Positions 32,501-44,089 of a stretch of DNA of 64,000 nt are shown piece after piece. The stretch comes from Costus lasius (lineage: Eukaryota; Streptophyta; Magnoliopsida; Zingiberales; Costaceae). The position numbers were made by a program, and so were the translations under genes. The stretch lies in contig CM050447.1 in assembly GCA_027563935.2 (NCBI GenBank), positions 12,182,501-12,246,500 on the forward strand, read 5' to 3'. The notes below the pieces were generated by a model, which was given only the letters and a program-made list of their open reading frames with translations, ran no database searches and was not told the origin of the DNA. Every line of letters begins with the position of its first letter. Position 1 is the stretch's first letter.

Positions 32501-34041
32501 TAGCCGAAGCAGAACATCACAACGGCGGGAGCAGTAGCAGCAGATTACGGCTGGAGGAGCAGCCGCAGAACCTCACTGCAGCGGCACCAGAAGCCATAGA
32601 GGAGGCGCGAGAGTGGTAACGCGTGGCGCTTCACGTGGCTATACCAAGGCCGACGAATCACGGCGCCAAGTGCACGAGACGCTTCGCCTGACCCTCAAGC
32701 GCACGAGACTCTGGATAGTAGCAAAAATACGCAGAGGAAGAGGGAGGAGAAGGCGGTGATAGAGAAGGCGGCGACGATAAAGGGCAGCGAGATGGGAAGC
32801 AACGCTGACAGGAGAAGGCGGCGACGGTAAAAACTCCCTCTGATACCAAGTTGAGAAAGGGAACCAAAAAGGATTATCTTTCGTTAGGGTTACCCTACAC
32901 TTAACACAATAGTAACAGGTAGAATTAATGCAGTGGGTCCACAGCCCAAACCCGTTAAAGATAACACAACACCTTATACTCTAACATATTAGTTTAGCCT
33001 ATATATAAAAAAATCTATAACAAAGTAAATGCCTAGAAATCAACAGTCCATTGTTCCAGTAGAATTATTCTCAGACACAATGTTCCAACCTTCATTATGT
33101 ATTTATGTCCTCAATCCTCAAGAAATAATTGATGTACAATATGGTAAATGCAACTGGAGAGCATATCTTCAGTATCTCTATAACTGTGAAGAAATGAACA
33201 GCCATTCCTTTGGGCTACCGGGAGTTTATGGAGCTCTAACCAAGAATTTTAATCAACTTTCTCACAGAACCAAGAATCCCTAAACTCCAACACTCAGAAA
33301 CATGTTTCAATAATACATGATAATAAGGAATGTGCCAATCCAAGAACGTAAACAGAAAATTCCTGTTATTCAAATAAACGATGCAGGAGGCTCCAATATG
33401 GCAATATGTGATTGGTACACTTAATCCATTTAGTTCCAACAGCAAAAAAATAAACAAGCCTATATTCTTTGTAAACTGACCTCATAACAGAAGTACCACG
33501 CGGATCACATGATATCGTCGGCTTAAGCGTACACACTTTTCATTACAACCGAGCTGTGCAAACCTATTTTAATTTTTTTCCGCACAAACCAATCTCCATC
33601 CAAAAGCAAGTTTTTCATCTAGTCAACGTGTACCCCTGACAATTTCTCTCAGGATTAAACTTTCACCCTTTTTTTTCAAAACCATCACTTTTGGCAACAT
33701 GGACTGATATTTTCAAGATGCTCGATGTTTGATTACAACAAACCTAAACGAACCATGAAGTAACAACAATGCGAAAACGATAAAAGGCAACCAACTCTCG
33801 GCCCCAAATCGACAGAATCCCCAAGATCCTAAAGAAGAAGGTACGAGTGAGGACAGTTCGAACCTCCAAATAGACCGATGCCAACACCGGCGCCGCACCC
33901 GACGCCGATCCCCAGACCAGGGCCGATCTTGCCTAGATCCTGGGACTTGAGGACCGGGAGCCTCCACAGCAGGCCCTTCTCCTCCCCCTGGAAGGCGCTC
34001 GCAGCCTTCGGTCTCTTGCCCTCCGCTGCCCCCTTCCCCAT
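26541..34041 (-). CDS. Small glycine-rich (GxGxG) protein, three exons, 145 aa
   Basis: The exons are 34041-33864 (ATG at 34041), 27646-27478 and 26631-26541 (TGA at 26541-26543). The borders fit: donor G|GTTCGA, acceptor TTGCAG, donor AA|GTGAGG, acceptor TTTTCAG. The phases match and the total is 438 nt. The protein has a basic N-terminus ([12 protein letters not shown]), then [13 protein letters not shown], two glycine-zipper-like stretches ([21 protein letters not shown] and [16 protein letters not shown], about residues 40-90) likely to insert in or pack at a membrane, and a conserved tail ([17 protein letters not shown]). It resembles small plant glycine-rich membrane proteins such as TGD5, but I cannot name the family. 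Intron 1 is 6.2 kb because a copia element sits in it, in the same orientation. Confidence 0.78.
26577..26849 (-). repeat. Tandem duplication of the last exon and its upstream intron; one copy decayed
   Basis: Copy one (26577-26717) includes the 5' part of exon 3 and its intron border. Copy two (26709-26849) repeats it at roughly 70-75% identity, both ending in the shared landmark ATGTGCAYGTCAAATTAT. In copy two the exon still reads [18 protein letters not shown] against [18 protein letters not shown], but the acceptor AG is lost (TTTTTGGC before TGATC) and a stop follows. It is a dead exon copy inside intron 2. Confidence 0.78.
27913..28050 (-). repeat. 3' LTR of the first copia element
   Basis: 138 bp, read on the plus strand from AGTTGAGAAAGG to CTCTAACA. 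It is flanked on the inside by the polypurine tract. In element orientation it would supply the polyadenylation signal, so it could end host transcripts inside intron 1. Confidence 0.93.
28100..32098 (-). pseudogene. Degenerate copia gag-pol polyprotein
   Basis: Most of the polyprotein is still readable in one minus frame. Gag (32098-about 31100) has a CCHC knuckle ([14 protein letters not shown]). The protease motif is [11 protein letters not shown], the integrase has [11 protein letters not shown] and a D,D,E core, then come RT (about 29608-28900) and RNase H (28870-28151). The breaks are a gag start codon that is now GTG, a TAG at 30833-30835, a frame disturbance with TGA at about 29993, a TAA at 29111-29113 and a TAG at 28151-28153. 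The RT active site, YVDD in the sister element, reads FVPT here (about 28995-29006). The copy cannot make active RT. Confidence 0.92.
32849..32986 (-). repeat. 5' LTR of the first copia element
   Basis: 138 bp, next to the PBS on its inner side (plus-strand CTCTGATACCAAGTTGAG). It differs from the other LTR at seven positions, mainly transitions. About 750 bp of leader separate it from gag. It would drive sense transcription through intron 1 toward exon 2 of the host gene. Confidence 0.93.
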
Positions 34042-34099
34042 CTCGGTATCCCCTGCAACGGCGTCGAAGGGGAGGTGGGTATGGTAAGGTTTTGCAGCG

Positions 34100-35810
34100 T
34101 TGAAGGCTTGAAGCCTGCTAGAAGGGCTTAATATATTAGTTCTCTTAAAAAATTTATAATATAATGTTCAAGAAATAAAAATTACTTAAGATAAATCATT
34201 TAAGAAAGTAAAATAATAATAATAATAATTTTAGTTATCTTGATAATAAAAATAAAAGCCTATTGATTATGAAGTTTTTTTTTTTACTTTCTTTTTTCCT
34301 CACCACAAATTTTCGAAAATCAATTACTTAAATTTATACCAATGAAGAAAAATAAGAAACATTAATCTAAACTTAAAATATGATTAAGTTTTTTGAAAAA
34401 AACAAAATTAAGATAAAATAAAATGGTTTACAATTATTGTTTTATGTTTTTATTAGTACTTCAATTGCTTTGGCTAAGTTTGTGTTCCTTAAACATGATA
34501 GTATTCACTAACAAATATACAAGGTTTACTTATATTTACTAGAATAAAAAGTAAACTGAAAAGGATAGCAATATCTATTGGGGAAACTAATCCACCATTT
34601 TGAATTTGCTCAAATTAAGTAGATTATTATAATAATTAATTATTTTTTACTAATATGAGTATAAAATTTAAAAATTAGAATATATATATTAATCTATCTT
34701 ATTTTCCATCCTTTTAAGTAAACACAAAGAAAAAAATTTGCTTTACTTTTTTCTTCTATTTAATTTTCTCATCCTTCTTATCTTTTTATTATTTCTACTT
34801 TTCATCCTTCCTAATAAACAGTAAATTTTGAATGTTATTTAGTTCATTTACTTGCAAACAGGGAAGAGTGGTGAAAAACAGTGAGATAAAATCAGGGAAG
34901 AGGGAGCACTGATGCTCTCTCTCAATCTTGCATGCTATTTTCTTGAATGAGATGTGTCCTGTGGTAGGTTTCCAGAATTGAATTCAGAGTCTCAAGGGGC
35001 AGTGAAACTTGTGAACCAGGGTTATAGTCTCCATAGATCAATGATTCTTGTATCAATTTCAGTAGCCAGAACTTAATTCAGAGTGTCTGCGATATCTTTC
35101 AGCTACAGGTTATACAAATTGGATGAAGTTTGGTTGACTGTGCACTTTGGACTTTGCCCCACTTCAGTGCAGACTTTGAGCAGGGAAGTGCGCTTCCTAG
35201 ATTATGTGATTTTAGTCAACGGTGTGGGCTAGGTTAAGCTTGCATTATAGGAGTAGTTTTTCAACCTTCATTTACTCTCTGTAATCTAGGGGGAAGAGAA
35301 CTTTAAAAAAAAAAAAGATAAAAAAAGATATTTTTCTTTCAATTTGGTAAAAAATAAAATGAAAAAGTGAAGTTTTTTCGCCATTTTTTTCTCATTCCAA
35401 GAATATCATAGAACAGTAATTTTTTTTTCATTTCATCTTTTCACTCCAAGGACAAGACATACCATTAAGGAAATTTTGGAAAACAAAGTGAATTATACAT
35501 TCAATCTTTTGCAGGAGTGTCTATTCAGTAGTCAAATCTTTCAAAGCCAAGTCAACGACTGTTTAGCCTCAACATCAGACAAGAAGCAGAAGCTGCAAGG
35601 AAAAAAAACTCATAATAAACTGCTCTGTTAAAGCTAACAGTCATCTAAAGCTGTCTGAAAGTCAGCTGATACAGTGTTGATTAGGCTTGATATGATCAAA
35701 AATCTAAAATTAATGGACTCTGACAAAGATCGAAAAGATCATGGCTTCAGTCCAACAAGCTTCCTATCCTTAACATTTTTTAGAAAAGACAACAGATTAG
35801 ATCGCCAAGC
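34100..35810. other. Intergenic AT-rich region
   Basis: This is the upstream region of the glycine-rich gene and the downstream region of the ZF-HD gene. It is AT-rich with long A/T runs. No ORF has a recognisable domain, and no terminal repeats or target duplications were seen. Confidence 0.5.
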
Positions 35811-35875
35811 ATAGCCATGTGGTAGTCAACTTGTCATTTGCTCTGAAAATCAGAAAGGAAGAAGAAGTAGTTCAT

Positions 35876-36601
35876 TCAAGTTGGAGAGGATTGGAGGGAG
35901 CTCTTCTTCGCCAAGCTATGCTTGTTGTTGTGCATCCAGACCTTGAGCACCCTCCTCTTCACCCCAATCTCCTGGCAGAACTGCTGCACCACACCCTCCT
36001 CCTGCCTCTGCAGCCTCCACCCCACCTTCTCGGCGAAGCTCAGCATCTTCTCCTTCTGCTCCGGCGTGAACTTGCTCCTGAACCTCTTCTTCACCATCAG
36101 AGGCCTCGCCACCATCTCGTCCGATTCGGAGGTCTGCAAGGGCAAGATCATGCTGCGTGGCGTGGCCCTCGGGAGTATGTAGCCGAATGCGCCCACTGGC
36201 TTCCTTCTTCCTCCCCCGAGAGGGTGGAAGCAGTCAGACGGGGGGGCTTCTCCCTCCGTCTCCTTCCTGTGGAAGTTCCTGTGGCAGCCGCAGGCGGAGC
36301 ACTTGAGGGCCTCCAGGGTTCCCTTCTCGCCACAGGGCATGAACTCGCCGCAGCCATCAGTGGCATTCCCTCCAATGGAGGCTGCATGGTTCTTGAGGCA
36401 CTCCCTGTACTTCACCAACACCACCCCTTTCTTGGTGGCGCTATGGCCATGGTGGCTGTCCTCTTTGGCAGAGGGCAGGGCTGGAGCTGGAGGAGTAGCT
36501 TTATGAATGGTGGCGTTAAGGCCATGGCCACCAAGGTAGGCACCGGTTATCGGGATTGGGAGCTCTCCTGCATGGGCAGAAAGATCCATTCTCTCTCTCA
36601 A
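35876..36601 (-). CDS. Zinc-finger homeodomain (ZF-HD) transcription factor
   Basis: A single uninterrupted frame of 241 aa, usual for this plant-only family. The ZF-HD dimerisation finger lies at residues 63-113 ([21 protein letters not shown] then [18 protein letters not shown]), with the conserved Cys/His set at C68, H72, C84, C90, C101, C104, C106, H107 and H111. The homeodomain is at 171-230 ([16 protein letters not shown] to [11 protein letters not shown]), with the WMHNN recognition-helix end typical of the family. It binds DNA as a dimer in the nucleus. Two start codons are possible, Met1 (36601) and Met5 (36589); MDLSAH at Met5 looks like the more usual N-terminus. The 288-aa frame on the other strand is a shadow. 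Exact ZHD number not assignable. Confidence 0.95.
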   Translation of the reverse strand: MRERMDLSAHAGELPIPITGAYLGGHGLNATIHKATPPAPALPSAKEDSHHGHSATKKGVVLVKYRECLKNHAASIGGNATDGCGEFMPCGEKGTLEALKCSACGCHRNFHRKETEGEAPPSDCFHPLGGGRRKPVGAFGYILPRATPRSMILPLQTSESDEMVARPLMVKKRFRSKFTPEQKEKMLSFAEKVGWRLQRQEEGVVQQFCQEIGVKRRVLKVWMHNNKHSLAKKSSLQSSPT

Positions 36602-37291
36602 TCCTCGAGCTGTTCTTTTCTAGGTGCTCCTTGCAGGATAAAACAATTAAGCGAGGAAGAAAGGACAAACAGTATAAGAAATTAAACTCAGAAGTAGACC
36701 AGCCCTCGGGAAGCAAGAAATGGCCAAGGCCTTGGGGGTGGCAAATTCTCGGGAGTCCCAATGAAGGACCAATTAACCCACTTATCCTCTAGCAGACACA
36801 CCTACAAGTTGTGAGGTTCCAGAGGACCTTACCTTATCCAGATAATACTTGAGATTTTGTCTCTACTTTACGATAACTCAAGCACAAGAGATTAAGAAAA
36901 CTTAAAGAGGAAGAAGGTCAGCTAACAGTTTATCAAGGGCCTTTGCTACAAATTGTCCCTTTTAAGCAGAACAAGAACAAGAACGATAACAAGAAACAAG
37001 ATTTGAGTTGCCACAGTCAATTGTTTGCTCCTAAGAAGGTACATCTGAAACCTTGAAGCTTGAACAAAAGAGCAGAAGCAGATTCAGTGATTGCTCCAGC
37101 TTCCTCCGCACTGCTTTCTGTGACGACAAGAAGAAAGCTTTAGGAGAAGATAAGATGGAGAGAAGAAGCAGCAGCAGAAATGGACAAGACAATAAAAGCC
37201 ATGGAATAGAGGTGAAATCAGAGACAGGAAATGATGATTTGGTGGAAGGCTTGGGGGTGCAAGTGAACTAAATAAGGTGACTTTCAGCAGT

Positions 37292-37536
37292 AGAGAGAGA
37301 GAGAGATTTGCAGAAATTTTACAGGACAGTGGAAAACCAGGGAAGGGGGGTTAGGTTAGAGGCATTGAGGGTTGTCACCAAACCAGAAAAATAAAGAATG
37401 GGGTTGCTTGCTTTGCTTTGCTTGCACTATCAGGAATGAAGCTTAGGGGGAGAGAGAGAAAGAGAGAGAGAGAGAGGACAGGGGTGTCAGAGGAGAAGAG
37501 GCACACAGTGATTGAGAGAGAGAGAGAGAGAGAGAG
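37292..37536. repeat. GA microsatellites upstream of the ZF-HD gene
   Basis: Three AG/GA tracts at about 37292-37306, 37451-37477 and 37513-37536 lie 700-950 bp upstream of the ZF-HD start. On the minus (sense) strand they read CT repeats. GA/CT tracts near developmental genes are common binding sites of BBR/BPC GAGA-binding factors in plants. They may be in the promoter or a 5' untranslated exon. Confidence 0.75.
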
Positions 37537-37559
37537 GGGTGCAGAAATAGTACTGACAT

Positions 37560-38582
37560 TATGAATTTCAGGAACATAAACAAAGCAGGCGACCAGAATT
37601 TGGTGAGGAACTTAAATGAAATGGCAGAAACATATGACCAAGAGGGCTTGACAGCCATCAGATTTGAGTTTCTTGGATACTATTATTAGTAATTCATTAA
37701 AGTTATTTTTTAGAAAAAAATTAATGTACTATATATTCATATTAATATCGTTTCAGACATCCCATGTTTGTGGCAATCAGAGAGGATTACTCCAATGCCA
37801 TTGACATTGTATTTCTCTTCAGGGAAAAGAGAAATGAAAAAGATAATTAAGAAATAAAAAAAAAAGAAAATAATCGATTTTATTTTTGATATGCAGTGAA
37901 TTTTGGATTGAGCCAAAATTTTTACTCATTTTTTTCTCTTCCTTCAAGTAAATAAGGGGCAAAAAATTCTACTTTTATATTCCCTTTTATTTTTCTCATT
38001 TTTTTCCATTTATTTTATTTTGTAAGGTACACAATGAGTCTAGAAAATATTTAACCACTTGGGAGAAGAGGTAAGGTACTATAGAGTGGTCCTATTGTAT
38101 GACTCTTAGTGGCAAAGCCATTATACCAAGAAGTCAAGGGAACCACAAAAAGGAGGAGGAAGATGAAATAAGGATGATCCATCCACACCCATGCTTCTTG
38201 AACTAATATTGAGTTAATAACTCAAACATAAAAGTATATGTATATTTCAATGATACAATTATCAAAAGAGGTAAGCCTCCATTTCAATCATCACATCTAC
38301 TAATGAAAGTTGGAAGTAAGGGATGGTTAGTCAATTACACATTAAGTAGTGAACTGTGGACTCAAGAGAAAATGACTGAATATAAAACACAAACATCTAA
38401 TTGTCAGACAATAACATAAATATTTATAGAAAAAAATAGCAAAAAGAAAGTATAAGAAAAATATTTATAGAAAAAATAACAAAAGGATTAAGAGTACTCA
38501 AGTGTGAGGTCATCTCTAATACTGTATTTAGTAGAAAGGAAAATCTATTTTTTTTTTTCTTGTTTAATAGAAAGGAGGGAAA
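37560..38582. other. Intergenic region
   Basis: Distal upstream sequence of the ZF-HD gene. It is AT-rich with A-runs and no conserved frame, RNA gene or element border seen. Confidence 0.5.
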
Positions 38583-38590
38583 GCTAAAGG

Positions 38591-39101
38591 TAGGGTTGGT
38601 AATTTAATGAGTTGGGTTCGAGTACCCGATCTATTTACACTGGGTTCGGATACCCGTTTACCTAAATGGGATGTGTTCGGGTTTGATGGATTTGGTTTTA
38701 ATCGGGTTTGGATTTAGGGATGCGGGTACCCAGTATCCGATACTCGATTTCAATAATAAATAAATAAATATATTTTTATTATTAAAATATAAAAAATAAT
38801 AAAATAACTATTATATAAATATTTATTATTAGTAAAATATAAAAATAATAATAAATAGTTATTATATAAATATATTTATTATTATTATTTTAATTTTTAA
38901 AATTATATTTTATAAAATATAAATAATAAATATTTTATATTTTATTTAATCGGGTGCTCGTGGGTACCCGTTTAAATACCGGACCTGGGTTCGAGTTATA
39001 TAATAGGGTATTCGACCTGAGTTCGAGTAGCGGGTTTTCCTAATCGAGTCGGGTTCGAGTTTTATGTGGTAAGACAGGTACCCGACCCGTTGCCACTCCT
39101 A
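38591..39101. mobile_element. hAT-type MITE, 511 bp, with perfect 8-bp TSD
   Basis: The ends are TAGGGTTGGTAA and GTTGCCACTCCTA (imperfect inverted repeats), and the 8-bp target duplication GCTAAAGG is at 38583-38590 and 39102-39109. Subterminal arrays of GGGTTCGAGTACCCG and GGGTACCCG, with palindromic core GGGTACCC, surround an AT-rich middle of TAAATA repeats. No ORF. The perfect TSD supports a fairly young insertion. Confidence 0.93.
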
Positions 39102-39179
39102 GCTAAAGGAGAGAAAATATACTCATTTTTTTCTTAAAATGCTGAAAAGGGGCTGAGATGCCACTATACACACACGAGC

Positions 39180-39500
39180 TCACCCTAACCGCCATTCGCC
39201 TTGCCCTTGCCCCTGTCCACTAGCCCTCGCTGCTATCCACGCAAGCCCAAGCTCGCCCTTGCACCATTCGCCTTGCCCTCACTGCCATCCATGCGAACTT
39301 GAGTTTGCCCTTGCCATCGTCTGCCTCGCCCTTGCCACCGTCCGCCTTGCCCTCACCGCCAGCCATTCGAATTTGAGCTTGCCCTTGCTACCGCTGCCTC
39401 GCCCTTGCTGCCGTCCACACTAGCTTGAGCTCAAGCTCGCCCTTGCCGTTGTCTGCCTCACCCTTGCTGTCATTTGCCTCTCTGCCATCGCTGCCACATG
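39180..39500. repeat. GC-rich degenerate minisatellite
   Basis: Irregular repeats of CGCCCTTGC, GCCGTCCGCCT and AGCTTGAGCTC-like units run for about 320 bp, each larger block about 60 bp. The composition is very unlike the AT-rich surroundings. Frames through it are low-complexity and I do not call them coding. Confidence 0.7.
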
Positions 39501-39599
39501 CGAGCTTGAATTCGTCGCTCGCCGAACACACATAAAAGCACATGAGCTCATTTTCCTTCCCTCTTTCTTTTTCCTCCTCCTCTCCTTTCATGTTTTTTC

Positions 39600-42500
39600 C
39601 CTCCCTCCTAAACACAGCCTAAGGATAATATGAAGTAGGCTTCTAACAGTTGCATGCTTGATCTCATAGATTCTCCTACTCCCCTTCCAAATTGTTGCCT
39701 ATAAAGGGAGCTTCAAATTTACCTTAATAAATTTACTGTGATATACAAATTTAGTCCCACATAGGTCTTAGTCATAGATATGGCAAGTGTCCAACTATAA
39801 AACGTTACCGTGGATATTAGAACTAGTATTCAACTGACAGCTACAAATTAGAAACAATTCTCAGCTATTCGTTAGACTTAGGATATTTAATCTTAAATCG
39901 AACAATCATGAATTCACGATACTCTCTAATTTAATATTATATAAAATATTAGAGAAAAATTATTATAATATATGAAACTTAATAAGCCTATTACTATTAA
40001 TTTAGACTTAAGATATATTTATAGGATATATGAAGTTTAATGAGTATATTAGTATTAATTAAGACTTAAGTATCTTAACTTTCCTAAAAAAAGAGATTAT
40101 AACATACAACCTCTAACTATCATTCTTCAAACACTTATATTATTAGCAATCTATACATCTTTTTTATCTCAACTTCTACTCAAAGCAACTCCAACAGAGG
40201 ATTCTATATTTCTAGGTGAGAAAGAAAAAAGTGCTCGTCGTTATATTGCCAATTGGAGCCATAATGAACAAGGAACATATATAGGATTTTAGCAGATTAT
40301 TTTTCGTCATAATCCCATCTTTAAGACTATGTTCTGTTCGATGAAATCTACAGTGAAAAAGATAAAAAAATATAATAAATCTAAATGAAAAGCTATCTAG
40401 ATTCATTGCATTTTTCATCCTTTTCATTGTAGATTCCATCTAATAAAATGTAATCTAATGGATGATATTTCCTTTGCAACTGAATGCACAGTCATTGACA
40501 AATGATAATTCCAACTAGATTGAGAACCCCATTCAATCTAATCAGATATCTACAGCTCAGTCCAATAATAATTTGGTTTTTGCCAACATTTTTTAGCTCA
40601 TCCCCTTAACCCCACATCCCAATAACCAGATAAACCAACCTACCAACCGCCCAAAAAAGGTTCATCAGTATTCTTCCTATTGGATATTCTTTTTACAAAA
40701 CATGTCATAATTTGGCCCTTTTAAAAGTTTGATGCAGAAGCCTCTTAGTGGAAGAAACATTCTGAAAGATATATATTTGGTTTCTTCCAGTTAAATTAAC
40801 AAGTGAAAAATAAAAACAACCTCGGCCAGCATGGAAACTGAAATCCAACAGTTGTTCATATCTCTGGTAGGGATTGTCGTCTCATGAGAAAGTGCCTCTC
40901 TTTCTTGTTTTTTTCCTCCCATTTCAAGCACTATTTGTGATCACTAAGTTGTGTCCCCAAGATGAAAGCCTCTGACACACCATGATGCAAGGCCATGAAC
41001 CGCCCCCCCCTTCTGTGCAGTGAGGAACCAAGAATTGCCAGTTTCCTTGGATTGTAATCTTCCAAGCACTGGCCACTTGAGGCAGATGGCTAGCTCCTGG
41101 AGATGACTTCACTATTAATCCTCACATATCTGCCTTCCCCCATAATTCTTTCAGTGGCCCTATTTCTGAGCTGGGAGGAAATCATTCACACTCCACTTCA
41201 CAAGGTCCTCCACATGTAACTGCACGTGGAGTCCATGTGAGATTCAGAAATGCAGTCCAATCCTTGACTAGTTAGTAGCTATCAAAGAAGACCCAGAAGC
41301 TGTGTTTCCTATACATTTTTTTTTTTGGTTTCCTATACATTGCAGATTATGCAGAACTTGTTAATATAATTGAGCCAAACATCATCATATCCTGTAGTCT
41401 CTGAAAAAGTAGGAGAGCATCGCATCTTAAGTGGTCAAGAATTCAGTGTAGTTCATCTGCAGTAACTTCTCATTTATAAGCTCACGGTTTCAAATATGGA
41501 CACGAAGCTATCGAGTAGACTTTTTGAATGAATCCTAGGTGGATGGGAATGGCAATGGAGTTTAAGTGGGGCTTACCTTGAAGTTACTTCTGCAAGGTTT
41601 ATTCTAAAGACTAAAAAGTGTTTCCATCCCTAAGAAAAAGGCTAATTTTGAATTAGCTTCCGTTGATGATTAGTTTTGTTCCATTTATGTTAAAATCTTA
41701 AAGAGTACTGATTCACACGACCTGCGTAGATCTGAGTTCACTTTTCATTGACCACAAAATGAAAGATTGCCCGTGCACTTACACAGAGGATATCTGAGTT
41801 TTTATTCAGGTGTCATTTATGTTACAATTTTTTTTTTGAATCAGCAGCTGTAGCTGTTGTCAACCCAAAGCACAACAGCCTCAAATAGGGCCCTAAATCT
41901 AGTTCAGTCTAACAGAAGTTATAGTATAAGGGTTTAATCACGAGATTATACATAATTTATGTTTTTAGTGGATAATAAAAAGTTTAGAGAAAATTTATCT
42001 ACAGCATGGACTACATTATCAAAAGATGCAAACCATTATAAATAAAATTTGTCCAGTAAATTCCAATAGTGAACTTGCTAAACGCAAAAACATAACTGCG
42101 ACAGGTAATGAAACGAACACATTAAAAACATTCAAGAAATCAAGTCTTCTGAGCGATGGTAGACTATGTCACAAAGTAGGTATTACACGGATCAGAACAC
42201 TTCAACTTGTGCATAAGGCGATATGATCCATCACTTATTTCTTCAGACTACAAACCTGGAAAGGTATAGAGTTTTTTGTGAGTGGAGTCTCGAGAAGTGA
42301 TCTTTCAAGGAAAATAAAAGATTATAACATCACGTCCTGCCATGCATTTATCAAATAAATAAAGAAAAACAGGGAAGCAAATCCAACACTAAGCAACACA
42401 GGCAAAAATCGACATATGAAATGACAAAGAACAAGAAAAGCTGCATTTATATAACTTCGTAGAGCAAATAAATGACTTCAAACTGTATTACCTTAGAATA

Positions 42501-43889
42501 TTGAAACATAAGATGTGATTGAAGTGCAGTAAATTAAGTTGGTCTTTGCAGCAGCTAAAAATCTCTAGCAGCATTTTCAAGGCCCGTCTATATTCAGTTT
42601 ACTGTTTCTCGAGTTGGGTGTCAAGTAATCTCATCAGACATCCATTTTAACTACATAATGGTTATCCCATAATCTTCTGTTCACAATAGTAGACAACAGA
42701 TAATCTACTTTGTTGACATGGAAAACTATTTTTTTCACACGTTGTGCATCGTAACCATACGGCTGTCTGTGAGCCCACAAAAAGATTTACCAAATTTTGA
42801 ATCGTATCAGACCAGAACTTTCAACAAAGAAAATGCTTGCATATCTCAGATGAGTTCAATAGAGCCACTAATTCCTTGATGTAATAAACAAGACAACCTA
42901 GAAACTCTTCAATTATACAAAAATGCGAAAAGGAAGCAACACATTTCGTGTCATTATGGAGAAAGCAACAAATAGAGAGGATCAGGATCGTGAAAATACT
43001 TGCATGCTGATAGTTTGGTTAGAATGCTTCGCTATCTTGAATGAGGAACAATAGATAGGACGTTTTGATTCGTCTCTTTGAAAGAAAATACACCAATAAG
43101 TCATCTCCATCATATCTAGAACAAATTGCCAATAATCATCTTACCAATTCCAAAACAAAGGACTCTCCAAGTTACAATATAGATATTTTTACCAAAGTCG
43201 TCACACTAGCTTATGGGAGAAAAGAACGGCCCAAGAATAAGTAAGATGAGTGCAAGAGATTCTAATAAATTTTCTTTAGTATCTAATTATTTTAGAAAGA
43301 TCAATCTAATTGTTAAGAGCGTCAGAGATTGACTCCTAGATATTTTACTTACACTTCTCTGGGGGCATTCAATAAAACAATTTAGTCTTAATTGATAATC
43401 ATTTCTGTAGAAATCATTCCAAGGAATCTCCAAGTGAAACATAGCAATTTATCACAGCGTGACCAAAAAGAATAAAAAATCTTCCAGAAAATTTTAGCAC
43501 ATTGCACTAACATTGGTAGTTTGCAATCCATACACAAGTTTTTTTTTGCCAATGAACTACTCAAGTTTTGAGATAAAATAAAAAGGCAGTGTATAAGTTG
43601 AAGGTACACCTTGAAAGCTAAAGCCTTAGCTATTGTCTTGATCAATAAGAAGTAGACAGAAAAGAAGGATAAGCATGAACCAAGAATAGATTGAGAGTAG
43701 CAACAGAAAAATTTATGTTTGATGCATATGGCAGAGGTCTGAGGCACTACAGTGTATTTTGTGCCTTCAGAAAGTAAAGCTCAGTAGAGAAAGACCTCAA
43801 ATTTTGATAATCATCTTTACAAAAAAAGTTGATCATACGATAATTATCAGAAATCAGGATATAGGCTTTCTCACTCTCCATTCGCAAAG
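39600..43889. other. Long intergenic region without recognised genes
   Basis: About 4.3 kb of AT-rich DNA. Frames such as 43388-43747 (minus) and 42026-42226 (plus) have no domain or composition suggesting a gene. A C8-10 run lies near 41003. No tRNA-like cloverleaf, LTR end or TSD pair was found by eye. Decayed element fragments may be present but cannot be shown. Confidence 0.5.
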
Positions 43890-43894
43890 TATTA

Positions 43895-44067
43895 TGTTAG
43901 GACTCAAGAAATGAGTCCTCCCTCAAGCCACCGTAGGTGACGAGTTTCCTCTCCAAAGGAGACAGCACACAAAAGATAAAACCTTAGCTATCCTCTCATT
44001 CCCTCACTCCCCTTACAAATACCCCTCTCCCTTTCCCCCGGGCCTGGGCCAAGCCCAGTCCGTAACA
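43895..44067 (-). repeat. 3' LTR of the gag-only element
   Basis: 173 bp. Its plus-strand start includes the palindrome GGACTCAAGAAATGAGTCC. It is adjacent to the polypurine tract on the inner side. Confidence 0.92.
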
Positions 44068-44089
44068 GATGTCTCCACCTTCAAAAAGT

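Larger units (their letters stand above)
27913..32986 (-). mobile_element. Ty1/copia element in intron 1 of the glycine-rich gene, TSD TATTA
   Basis: 5,074 bp with two 138-bp LTRs and the 5-bp target duplication TATTA at 27908-27912 and 32987-32991. Read on the minus strand, the 5' LTR (32986-32849) is followed directly by the initiator-Met PBS TTGGTATCAGAGG, and the 3' LTR is preceded by the purine tract TTGAGGAGGAA. The LTRs differ at seven of 138 positions by eye (about 5%), so it is older than the Athila copy. It is the same family as the element at 56261-61423. It lies in the same transcriptional sense as the host gene. Confidence 0.95.

Noticed and set aside
35819..36685. 288-aa frame on the plus strand
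   Set aside because: It lies antisense to the ZF-HD gene, whose zinc finger and homeodomain are unmistakable on the minus strand.
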